From: Neorhodopirellula pilleata
GTDB taxonomy: Bacteria > Planctomycetota > Planctomycetia > Pirellulales > Pirellulaceae
DNA length: 64,000 nucleotides
Reading direction: 5' to 3'
Assembly: GCF_007859915.1 (NCBI RefSeq)
Contig: NZ_SJPM01000008.1
Location: 307,781 to 371,780 of the forward strand
Shown piece after piece: positions 1-7,880 of the stretch. Positions within the stretch are counted from its first letter, which is position 1. Each line of letters opens with the position of its first letter. A program made the position numbers and the translations under genes. The notes below the pieces were generated by a model that saw only the letters and a program-made list of their open reading frames with translations, had not been told where the DNA came from and searched no databases.

Positions 1-91
1 GCGCGGTCGACGGGAATCGTTGGGTTTTGGTCGCGTGGAAAGCGTCCTTCTTCCTGGCGGACAAAGTTCCGGTGGGGGCCGGCGTCCGGGC

Positions 92-126
92 GGGCTGGCC
101 GACCGAATCATTCAGTCGACCAGCCC
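92..126. terminator. Hairpin beyond the YTV gene, possible terminator
   Basis: A 12-bp stem (92-103 with 115-126, one mismatch) is followed on the plus strand, six bases later, by a run of five T. It could end a plus-strand gene lying left of the window. It also lies just downstream of the minus-strand YTV gene, but there is no T-run on that side. The rest of bases 1-199 shows no gene. Confidence 0.35.
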
Positions 127-199
127 CAGATCATTTTTCCAGCGTGCCGGAGCTCGACTTACGATGAAGTGGAGCCGTTAGCACAACGGAAGTTTCAAA

Positions 200-2026
200 C
201 TAGCATCCGCAAGCCGGAGCAGCGTCGCAGCACTCGATGACTTCGCAACCACAAGCTGGCTTTGCGAAGATCTTGTCCAACAAGTTTTGCAGGCAACCCT
301 TCTTTGGGGCACAGCAAGGAGCTGGTTCGCAGCACGAATCGCAACCACAAGCTGGGGCTGCATCGCAACCGCAAGCTGGGGCAGCGTCGCAACCACAAGC
401 CGAAGCCGATCCGCAACCGCAATCCGAAGCGCTGCTGCAGCAATCATCGCTCGCAACGGCAGCACCGCAGCAAGGAGCTGGGCAGCAAACGGTAACGGGA
501 ACTTGCTTGCAAACAACACGAGGAACGCACTTGGTTACGGTGTAAGGCTCACAAACCTTGCGGCACTTGGCAACCTTGATGGTCTCTTGGTAGCACTCTT
601 TGCGGCAGGTGGTTTCGCAAACCGTACGGGTACGGCACTCGGGAACCATCTTGCAAACTTTGTACTCACAAACCTTGGTGCGGCACTCAGGAACCATCTT
701 GCAGACGGTGTAGTTGCAGGTCTTTTGACGGTTTTCGCAAACCATCTTGCAGACCGTGTAGTTGCAAACCTTCGTGCGGCATTCAGGAACCATCTTGCAG
801 GTCGTGTAGTTGCAAGTCTTTTGACGGTTTTCGCAAACCATCGTGCAAACTTGGTAGCAAACTTCCTTGGTGCGGCATTCTGGGACCATCTTGCAAACGG
901 TATAGTTGCAGGTCTTGGTGCGGCATTCAGGAACCATCTTGCAAACCTTGTACTCGCAAACCTTGGTGCGGCACTCAGGAACGCGACGGCAAACCGTGTA
1001 AGGGATTTCACGGGTGCGGCATTCGGTGACACACTTGGTGCAAGTCACTTCTTTTTGCTCACAGGTAGGAACCCAGACCTTCTTGCAGATCGTCTTGGGG
1101 CAACCTTGAACACATTCAACTCGGCACTTGCCGGGGCAGTATACGGTCTTGCAGGTGCAAGGATCGTAGTACGACGTACCGGGTTCGCGAACCGTACGAC
1201 GAATCATCGGTCCGGGAACGGTTTCCGTGACGGTTTCCCAATGTCCACCGTTGACCGTGATGGTCTTGGTGTACGTTTGAGGAACTTGAACGGTGTAGTT
1301 CTCGGTGCGAACCTTTTGCTCTTGCACGGTGTTGTAGACCGTGTAGTTGATGGTGCGCTGACGAGTTTCGTACACGGGGTTCATGACCGTGTAGTTGATC
1401 GTACGAGTACGAGTTTCGTAAACCGGCTTGTTGACGGTGTAGTTGATCGTCTTCGTGCGAGTTTCATACACGGGCTTCTTGACCGTATAGTTAATCACGC
1501 GCTGATGTTGCTCGTAAACGGGCTTCATCACGGTGTAGTTGATCGTCTTTTGATGAGTTTCGTAAACCGGTTTCTGCACCGTGTAGTTGATCACCTTGGT
1601 ACGAGTTTCGTACACTGGCTTGTTTACGGTGTAGTTGATGGTCTTTTGACGTGTTTCGTACGTCGGGACCATCACGGTGTACTGAACTTCTCGTTGAGTG
1701 GTTTCAGGAACCATTCGGGTACGGTTGACCACTTGGTCTTCGTAGTATGTTTCGTTGCGGGTGCGATAGCGAGTCTCTTGGACTTGCTCCATCACCGTTT
1801 CACGGACCGTACGCATCACAGTGTAGGATCCACCGGAAGCGGCAGGTGCAGCACCTTCGCTGACGATTTCGCCGCCAGCCATTCCGCCGTCGGCGATGAC
1901 GGATCCGCCACCACAACTGCTACAGCCTTCGTAGCTGATCGCGCCGCAATAAGCGGCTTGAGCAGCATTGGCGCCCGATACAATCGCGATGAACGCGATT
2001 ACGGGCAACAACCAAAATTTCTTCAT
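200..2026 (-). CDS. Secreted cysteine-rich YTV-repeat protein (planctomycete cell-surface type)
   Basis: The protein is 608 residues long and starts at an ATG preceded by GGAG. Residues 1-24 form a signal peptide ending near GANAAQA. The middle holds about nine 16-residue tandem units beginning YTV with the core KPVYETR. A second tandem block, also of about 16 residues, follows with the core CKMVPECRTK and cysteines in fixed places. The C-terminus is a low-complexity tail of repeated CGCDAAPA. This matches the planctomycete YTV family, which is thought to build the proteinaceous cell wall through disulphide cross-links. The structural role is family knowledge and no catalytic site is seen. 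The coding repeats keep long frames open on the opposite strand too; those are not genes. A longer in-frame start at 2269 is rejected because it would bury the signal peptide. Confidence 0.9.
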   Translation of the reverse strand: MKKFWLLPVIAFIAIVSGANAAQAAYCGAISYEGCSSCGGGSVIADGGMAGGEIVSEGAAPAASGGSYTVMRTVRETVMEQVQETRYRTRNETYYEDQVVNRTRMVPETTQREVQYTVMVPTYETRQKTINYTVNKPVYETRTKVINYTVQKPVYETHQKTINYTVMKPVYEQHQRVINYTVKKPVYETRTKTINYTVNKPVYETRTRTINYTVMNPVYETRQRTINYTVYNTVQEQKVRTENYTVQVPQTYTKTITVNGGHWETVTETVPGPMIRRTVREPGTSYYDPCTCKTVYCPGKCRVECVQGCPKTICKKVWVPTCEQKEVTCTKCVTECRTREIPYTVCRRVPECRTKVCEYKVCKMVPECRTKTCNYTVCKMVPECRTKEVCYQVCTMVCENRQKTCNYTTCKMVPECRTKVCNYTVCKMVCENRQKTCNYTVCKMVPECRTKVCEYKVCKMVPECRTRTVCETTCRKECYQETIKVAKCRKVCEPYTVTKCVPRVVCKQVPVTVCCPAPCCGAAVASDDCCSSASDCGCGSASACGCDAAPACGCDAAPACGCDSCCEPAPCCAPKKGCLQNLLDKIFAKPACGCEVIECCDAAPACGC

Positions 2027-2469
2027 TTCAATTCTCCACAGGAAGCAACGTTGAACGTTGCATGGACGCAGCTTTCCACTGGCCGCCGGAACCCCCCGGC
2101 AAAGCCCGTCATCGGAATCAAACCTCGCTAGCCCGTCCCGCATTGAATCGCAAGCGAACGGCAAAAGTGCCGTGATTCGCTTCCCCGCTTTGGTGTCACT
2201 TGCCCGCGCGGTGCCCGTCAGCCAAACTGAGGCTGTGGACGCGGATAAGACGGGAGGGTCGAGTTGCAATCACTCGCCAGTAACGCATGCACAAAGCTTG
2301 CGGGATAGCGAAAATGATTTCGATGCACAAACTTCATCGACTGAGGGCGAGCGGCGGTATACGTAAACAGAGCCGTGTAGGCAAAATGCGCCGACGACGC
2401 GGTGGCTTGCACCGAGTCTGCCGAATGTCACGGATGTAACGGTTGAAGGATCGGTTCGAGAAAAGAGCG
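2027..2469. other. Divergent intergenic region between the YTV gene and rex
   Basis: These 443 bases separate the divergent YTV gene and rex and must hold both promoters. Short frames here lack ribosome sites and family features. No repeat or RNA gene was recognised. Confidence 0.5.
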
Positions 2470-3123
2470 ATGAGCAAAGACATGAACATTCATTACGATT
2501 CGTCCAATGAGTTGTCCACTCCAGCAGTGGGGCGACTCAGTCTGTACTATCGCGAGCTGCAGCGACTTCAAGCTGCGGGTCTGACCTCGACGAACAGTCG
2601 CGACTTGGCGGCAATGGTCAACGTGTCCGCTGCGGTCGTCCGCCGCGACCTAAGCTCCATCCAATCCACCGGCCGCCGCGGCGTCGGATACGACGTGGCC
2701 GGACTCGCCGACCACATCGGTAAGGTCCTGGGCAGTGGCGTGCAATGGAAAGCCATTTTGATCGGTGTGGGATCGTTGGGCAACGCTTTGCTGCGCTACA
2801 AAGGTTTCGAGCGTTTGGGATTCACGTTGGCGGCCGCGTTCGATACCGATCCGGCAAAAATTAACCGCAATGTCGGTGGTACATCCATTTGTTCGCTCAC
2901 GGAACTCGAACCGATCCTGCGGCAAACGAAACCCGAACTCGCGATCATCGCCGTTCCGAGTGAACAGGCAACGGAAGTCGCCGCACGCGTCGTCGCACTC
3001 GGCATCCAAGGCATCCTTAACTTCGCCCCCACGACCCTGAAAGTCTCATCCAACGTGGCTGTGATCAACGTGGACCTCGCCAGCGAACTGCAACAACTCG
3101 CCTTCCGCATCCAAAACCGCTAA
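2470..3123 (+). CDS. rex: Redox-sensing transcriptional repressor Rex
   Basis: The product is 217 residues, the usual Rex length. An N-terminal winged helix (about residues 15-70) contains a recognition helix rich in VSAAVVRRDLS. A Rossmann fold begins near residue 98 with GVGSLG, and a C-terminal helix (ASELQQLAFRIQ) matches the domain-swap helix of Rex dimers. Rex proteins sense the NADH/NAD+ ratio and repress fermentative or respiratory genes when NAD+ dominates. I chose the ATG at 2470, preceded by a GAG-rich stretch; a TTG nine codons upstream is possible. The neighbours do not reveal its targets, though a multiheme cytochrome lies 2 kb downstream on the same strand. Confidence 0.93.
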   Translation: MSKDMNIHYDSSNELSTPAVGRLSLYYRELQRLQAAGLTSTNSRDLAAMVNVSAAVVRRDLSSIQSTGRRGVGYDVAGLADHIGKVLGSGVQWKAILIGVGSLGNALLRYKGFERLGFTLAAAFDTDPAKINRNVGGTSICSLTELEPILRQTKPELAIIAVPSEQATEVAARVVALGIQGILNFAPTTLKVSSNVAVINVDLASELQQLAFRIQNR

Positions 3124-3318
3124 CGGCATCATCAAACACCGTACTTCTTCCTGCAATTATTTCATGCGGGGCGTATTTTGCGCGTGCATCGCGTTTATCA
3201 ATTCGATAGACTTTTGAAAGCGGTCCAACCGGGGTGGCTGGATTCCCGCTTCTTGTCCAACACGTTTCCGATCGTAGCGGAGACGTACGTTCATTTTCTT
3301 CTCCGGAGTCTGATTCAA

Positions 3319-4548
3319 ATGAATGCTACAAAAAAATTGGGTTTCACGCTTGTGGAACTTCTCGTCGTGATTGCGATTATTGGTGTTTTAGTGGGACTGC
3401 TGTTGCCCGCAGTCCAGGCTGCCCGCGAAGCGGCGCGGCGAATGAGTTGTAGTAACAACTTCAAGCAAATTGGCTTGGGCGTACATAACTATCACTCGGC
3501 CTATGATCAACTTCCCGTGTTGATGGGCGGTACGAAACAAGGTTCAACAAACTCAACCGAATTCTTTGGCGAGCCACCAGCAAGGTCGCACAATCGTTTG
3601 GAATTGAACTGGCTTGTCGGCCTGACGCCCTTTATTGAACAGCAAGCATTATGGGAGCAGATTAGCAACCCGACGCGGGATCCAATCACCGGTGGTTCGT
3701 TCGCTCCGATGGGACCGTGCCCCATGAAAGGTTTAACCGGGGCGGGCAGTCATGCCAATACACGTTACGAACCATGGCTTACCCAAGTGCCTTCGTTCCG
3801 TTGTCCTAGTGACCCGGGACAGGGACTACCAGCACAGGGTCGGACCAACTATGCGTCTTGCATCGGCGATTCTCATTTTCGCGCCAATGAAGGTGCTGCG
3901 GCAAACAATGGAACAACCGACAACACACGTTCAACGGGCGTTCGAGCGGCCTGCCGAGGTTTCTTTGTATCTCGTAAAGAAATGGCGTTTCGTGACATCT
4001 TAGACGGGCTTTCCAACACGATTTGTGCCGGTGAAATAATCACCGATTTAGGCGATCTAGATGTTCGCGGGCAGGCGGCTCAAAGTGCAATGAACGGTAC
4101 AGATGGCGGTAACCCCATGTACAACGCAGGTGGAGCCGTTTCTTGCAGGACTTCTATCGACCCCGCACGACCACAATTCTGGCGAAGTACCGGAGTTACG
4201 ATGGTAGGAACGACCGAGCAACGAAGAGGTTATAAATGGGCGTTGGGCCGCCCGATGTATTCCAGTTTCAACACGATCCTGCCACCTAATTCGGAAATGT
4301 GCATGTCCAATACTTACCACGGAACCTCCGGTATTTTCCCTGCAAGCAGCCGTCACCAAGGTGGCTGCCATGTTTTGATGGGCGATGGTGCGGTCAAATT
4401 CATCACCGATTCGGTCGAGGCTGGAAATAGCGGCAGTGCTCAAGTTTATGAAGGCGGGCCGATTGCTCAGGGTGCCATCAGTCCGTTCGGATTATGGGGC
4501 GCACTCGGTACACGTGCCAGCAAAGAAACTATTTCCGAGGACATTTGA
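3319..4548 (+). CDS. DUF1559 protein with type IV prepilin N-terminus
   Basis: A protein of 409 residues starting at an ATG with GGAG eleven bases upstream. The N-terminus has the prepilin signature GFTLVELLVVIAIIGVLVG, with cleavage expected between Gly and Phe, followed by the AREAARR basic patch. The rest is the DUF1559 (SBP_bac_10-like) domain found in very many copies in planctomycetes. Its C-terminal hallmarks are the LMGDGAVKFITDSV segment and a final PFGLWGALGTRA. The protein is probably membrane-anchored and exposed in the periplasm or at the surface; its function is unknown. It heads a same-strand run with a small lipoprotein and a cytochrome, a recurrent arrangement around DUF1559 genes. 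Confidence 0.93.
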   Translation: MNATKKLGFTLVELLVVIAIIGVLVGLLLPAVQAAREAARRMSCSNNFKQIGLGVHNYHSAYDQLPVLMGGTKQGSTNSTEFFGEPPARSHNRLELNWLVGLTPFIEQQALWEQISNPTRDPITGGSFAPMGPCPMKGLTGAGSHANTRYEPWLTQVPSFRCPSDPGQGLPAQGRTNYASCIGDSHFRANEGAAANNGTTDNTRSTGVRAACRGFFVSRKEMAFRDILDGLSNTICAGEIITDLGDLDVRGQAAQSAMNGTDGGNPMYNAGGAVSCRTSIDPARPQFWRSTGVTMVGTTEQRRGYKWALGRPMYSSFNTILPPNSEMCMSNTYHGTSGIFPASSRHQGGCHVLMGDGAVKFITDSVEAGNSGSAQVYEGGPIAQGAISPFGLWGALGTRASKETISEDI

Positions 4549-4731
4549 TCAACGGCAACCGTTGAACCAATCGCGATGGTGTTGTCGTTAGTTTTAAAGC
4601 CGCCAGTGGTTTTTCGTGACACCATCGTGGTTTGCTCCGAAGCGCATGATTTCAGTCTTTCAATTCATGCAAACCATCGACAAGATTCAGTTTCTTATCT
4701 CGATCCGCCTCAATCTCAATCCATAACTACT

Positions 4732-4974
4732 ATGAACTACAAATCCAGGTTCTCTGTCGGTCTTTCGCACGCCTTGAGTGTACTATTTCTTGCCGGGTCC
4801 CTGTCTCTTCTCATCGGATGTGGCGGGGGTGTGGATGTGGTCGCAGACCAAGACGAGCTCTCCAGGTACATTCAAGAACATCCTGAGCTTGAGGATGCAT
4901 CAGCTGAGGAGAATAAGACAGCCTCTGGTGAAGCTCCCCCAACCAAGCAAGCCGTCAAGCCGAGTGACTCTTAA
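4732..4974 (+). CDS. Small lipoprotein following the DUF1559 gene
   Basis: An 80-residue protein with a positively charged N-terminus, a hydrophobic stretch and the lipobox LLIGC near residue 30. A short acidic region follows (VVADQDELSRYIQEHPEL), then a hydrophilic low-complexity tail rich in Ser, Glu and Pro. It should be exported and lipid-anchored. Small lipoproteins of this type often sit directly after DUF1559 genes in planctomycetes; the functional link is inference. It ends 34 bases before the cytochrome start. An upstream in-frame start at 4576 is rejected because it would displace the signal peptide. Confidence 0.75.
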   Translation: MNYKSRFSVGLSHALSVLFLAGSLSLLIGCGGGVDVVADQDELSRYIQEHPELEDASAEENKTASGEAPPTKQAVKPSDS

Positions 4975-5008
4975 TCCACGGATCATTGCAATCGGCTCGA
5001 GTTTAATA

Positions 5009-6853
5009 ATGTCAACACGGCACGTCGCTCTCATGGCGAGTGTTTTGATCGGTCCGGTCGTGGCCTCTCAAGCACTCGCCCAACGGGGGTCGATCGTTAT
5101 TTCGCGCGACGGTCCGGCTGAAGGGTCGGTGGTGATTTCCGATGACTTGCTCGAAGAAAATCATTACATTGGTTCGGCTCAGTGCGTAGCGTGCCATCAA
5201 GATCAATTCCTGGGTTACCGCGACACGTTGCACAATCAGACTGCGCGGCAAACCGACGTCGCACTAGAACCAAAGCCGGGAAACTTCGTTCACCATCCCA
5301 GTCAAAACCGATACGAGGTGAAAATTTCCGGCAACCGCATGGTTCACTGTGAACAACGGTTGAGCACCGACGGGAATTTAATCGGTGAGACAGCGTTTCC
5401 GATGGATGTGACGCTGGGATCGGGTACGAACTCAACCAGCTATCTCACAAAGATTGGCTCTTTTCACATTGAGTCGCCGATCACTCACTTCAGTGATGAC
5501 GAAACCTGGTATATGTCGCCCGGTTACGAGTCGCGCAGTCATCTTTCCTTTCGCCGGGCGGTCACGGTTGGATGCGTTTTCTGTCATGTCGGATCGATCC
5601 AACAAATTAATCACAATCCATACAAGTTTGAAATTAGGGAACAGACGATCGGGTGCGAGCGTTGTCACGGACCAGGGAAAGTTCACGCGGAACGCCATCG
5701 AAGCAATGACCTAAAGATTGCCGACACGATCGTGAATCCTCGGTCACTCAATCGGGAGTTATCCGAAGCGATTTGCCAGCAGTGTCATTGCCAAGGGGCT
5801 GTGGAGCTGCCGGTAGCGGGTCGTGACACTTGGGATTTTCGACCAGGCCAACGCCTTACCGACTATCGAGTCGACTTCCAGTTTCGCTCAGAGGGTTCTG
5901 ATGCGATGAGTCTCGTCGGGCATGTCGAACAACTGCACTCCAGCAAGTGCTACACCCAATCAGACACGTTGACCTGCATCACTTGCCACGATCCTCATCA
6001 AACGCCAACCAAGGAAAATCGGCTCGAATTCAACCGCAGCCAGTGTCTGCAGTGCCACCAAGACGAATCGTGCGTCGTGCCGCAAATTTCAAGAATAGAT
6101 GCCAATGCGAATGATTGTGTAACCTGTCACATGCCACGTCGCGATACCACGGTCGCGCACTTTGCGCTCCACAATCATCGGATCGGAATTCATTCCGATT
6201 CATCCACACCGATGGCCGCCGACTCGACGGAAGTCGAACCCATTCTTGATATCGGCGATTTGCCGTTGGCCGAGCAGAAACGTCTTCGCGCGTTGGTGAA
6301 ATACGAACTGTTTCGTCGTCGTGGTGGCGATCCTCGGTTTGCAACTTTGCTTCCTTTAGCTACCGCCGAACTGATTCAGGTCAAGCAAAATGGTGCGGCG
6401 GATGCCGAGGTCGATGCCGCTTTGGTTTGGCTCGCCTGGGAACAGGGCCAGGCCCAAATCGCGGAATCGTTAGCACATGAAATCTTGGCAAACGAACCTA
6501 CCGAAACAAATCCGCGCATCGTTGCGACGCACACCTTGGCGAGAATGCAATTGAATCGAGGCCAGTTCGCCCAAGCCATTGAACGCTACCATGAACTGGA
6601 AAGCATGCACCGGGATAGCAGCCATAGTTATTTCCGAGGATTGGCGGAACAGAATCACGGCAGTTCCGACAAGGCAATAGAGGCATTAAAGCGTTCGCTA
6701 GAAATTGATCCCTCTCAAATCGCCGCGCATCGCGCTCTCGAAGCGATTTACCAAAGTACGAATCAAAACTCATTGGCGGAAAAGCACAACCAAGCGGCTA
6801 TGCAGAACCAGCTTCGAATGAACTCGAGCGTTGACGCGAAGCGAGGAGATTGA
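5009..6853 (+). CDS. Secreted seven-heme c-type cytochrome with TPR region
   Basis: The product is 614 residues. A signal peptide (about residues 1-25, ending QALAQ) targets the periplasm. Seven CXXCH heme sites are visible: CVACH, CVFCH, CERCH, CQQCH, CITCH, CLQCH and CVTCH, all in the N-terminal 400 residues. The last 180 residues are helical and contain tetratricopeptide-like units (for example AIEALKRSLEIDPSQIAAHRAL). It is probably an electron-transfer protein, or an oxidoreductase of the multiheme cytochrome c554/nitrite-reductase-like superfamily; the substrate cannot be read from the sequence. The ORF stays open upstream to 4778, but that part overlaps the lipoprotein gene and lacks a signal peptide. 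It is likely co-transcribed with the two preceding genes. Confidence 0.9.
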   Translation: MSTRHVALMASVLIGPVVASQALAQRGSIVISRDGPAEGSVVISDDLLEENHYIGSAQCVACHQDQFLGYRDTLHNQTARQTDVALEPKPGNFVHHPSQNRYEVKISGNRMVHCEQRLSTDGNLIGETAFPMDVTLGSGTNSTSYLTKIGSFHIESPITHFSDDETWYMSPGYESRSHLSFRRAVTVGCVFCHVGSIQQINHNPYKFEIREQTIGCERCHGPGKVHAERHRSNDLKIADTIVNPRSLNRELSEAICQQCHCQGAVELPVAGRDTWDFRPGQRLTDYRVDFQFRSEGSDAMSLVGHVEQLHSSKCYTQSDTLTCITCHDPHQTPTKENRLEFNRSQCLQCHQDESCVVPQISRIDANANDCVTCHMPRRDTTVAHFALHNHRIGIHSDSSTPMAADSTEVEPILDIGDLPLAEQKRLRALVKYELFRRRGGDPRFATLLPLATAELIQVKQNGAADAEVDAALVWLAWEQGQAQIAESLAHEILANEPTETNPRIVATHTLARMQLNRGQFAQAIERYHELESMHRDSSHSYFRGLAEQNHGSSDKAIEALKRSLEIDPSQIAAHRALEAIYQSTNQNSLAEKHNQAAMQNQLRMNSSVDAKRGD

Positions 6854-6915
6854 AGTAATTACATACACGGTCGGCATTTAAAACGAGCGCTCAACTTGGA
6901 ACCCCTCCACCAAGC

Positions 6916-7872
6916 CTATATGGCGGTGTTGGTTGCTCTTTTGTTGACACCTTTTGATTTGGTCACCTTCCTTTTTGCCATTTTCCTTTTCAAAGCTTTC
7001 TTCTTAACGGCTTTCTTCTTTGCAGCTTTCTTCTTAACGCTTTTCTTCTTGCTCGCTTTCTTCTTGCTCGCCTTTTTCTTGCTCGTCTTTTTCTTGCTCG
7101 CCTTTTTCTTGACGGATTTCTTCTTAGCCGCTTTCTTTTTCTTCGGTAAATCTTTCGCGGGCGATGCCATTTCGATCCCGAAAATAGCTCCGAGATCGTC
7201 GCCCTCGAAGTCGGATGCGGCTTCCAAACCGAGATCGCTTTCTTGCGTTGAAATCGCGTCGGCGATCAATTCGCTTTGATCAACCCCGCGCAAGACAAAC
7301 AGCAATTCCGGTTGTGAGTCTAATCTCGCGGCGACTCCGTACATGACCGCCGCGAGATGCTTGCACAGTCGCGAGTAATCCGGACAATCACAACTGAGCG
7401 ACATCTCCTTGCCGATCGGAAACAATCCGTCCTTGGGATTGGTCAATCGGGCGATCACTTCTTCGCTGAGCTTGCCTCGCATCAGGTCGATCAGCGAAAG
7501 GACCGAGTGCTGACAATCCTTGCGAATTGCCTTCCACTTCTTAGCCGGTAAGGCATCGATCTGGATGTTCACATCATAAAGTTCGCTACCGCAAACCAAC
7601 CCAAAAATCTTTCCAGGTGTGATTTCGAGATGACAGACCGATCCGTTGCGTGCGTACGTCTTTCCCCGAGGTAGACGGTTGGAGAAATCGCGGTAACCTT
7701 CAAAATGCTCGCACCATGCTTGGCCCCAAAACGTCTTGCTAATCTTGGTTCCCGCGATCTGAACGGGCTGGAGTGATTGCCCTTTCTTCATTCTCGTTTG
7801 GGCCTCGCGAACTCCATTGGCTTTGCGACGCGCGACCGGTACATAGGGGGCCCATCGGCCGTAGTAGCTCAT
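6916..7872 (-). CDS. SWIM zinc-finger protein with lysine-rich histone-like tail
   Basis: A protein of 318 residues. The SWIM motif C-x-C-x(n)-C-x-H is seen as CDCPDYSRLCKH near residue 165. The first 150 residues resemble the conserved region of SWIM proteins partnered with SNF2 helicases (GQAWCEHFEGYRDFSNRLPRG). The last 75 residues are almost only Lys, Ala, Ser and Val in KKKAxKKKx units, like H1-type or Hc1-type DNA-binding tails. Its ATG lies 8 bases after the helicase stop, with AAGGA between them, so the two genes are probably translated together. The likely role is a DNA-contacting partner of the helicase. The tail may bind DNA without specificity; this is inference from composition. 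Confidence 0.88.
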   Translation of the reverse strand: MSYYGRWAPYVPVARRKANGVREAQTRMKKGQSLQPVQIAGTKISKTFWGQAWCEHFEGYRDFSNRLPRGKTYARNGSVCHLEITPGKIFGLVCGSELYDVNIQIDALPAKKWKAIRKDCQHSVLSLIDLMRGKLSEEVIARLTNPKDGLFPIGKEMSLSCDCPDYSRLCKHLAAVMYGVAARLDSQPELLFVLRGVDQSELIADAISTQESDLGLEAASDFEGDDLGAIFGIEMASPAKDLPKKKKAAKKKSVKKKASKKKTSKKKASKKKASKKKSVKKKAAKKKAVKKKALKRKMAKRKVTKSKGVNKRATNTAI

Positions 7873-7880
7873 ATCAATCC

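Noticed and set aside
287..2131. Long plus-strand ORF of 614 codons opposite the YTV gene
   Set aside because: It arises from the biased, repetitive codons of the YTV gene, lacks a signal or domain, and its translation is itself a low-complexity echo of the repeats.
6896..7279. Plus-strand ORF rich in Phe and Leu
   Set aside because: It is the antisense reading of the lysine-rich SWIM tail.
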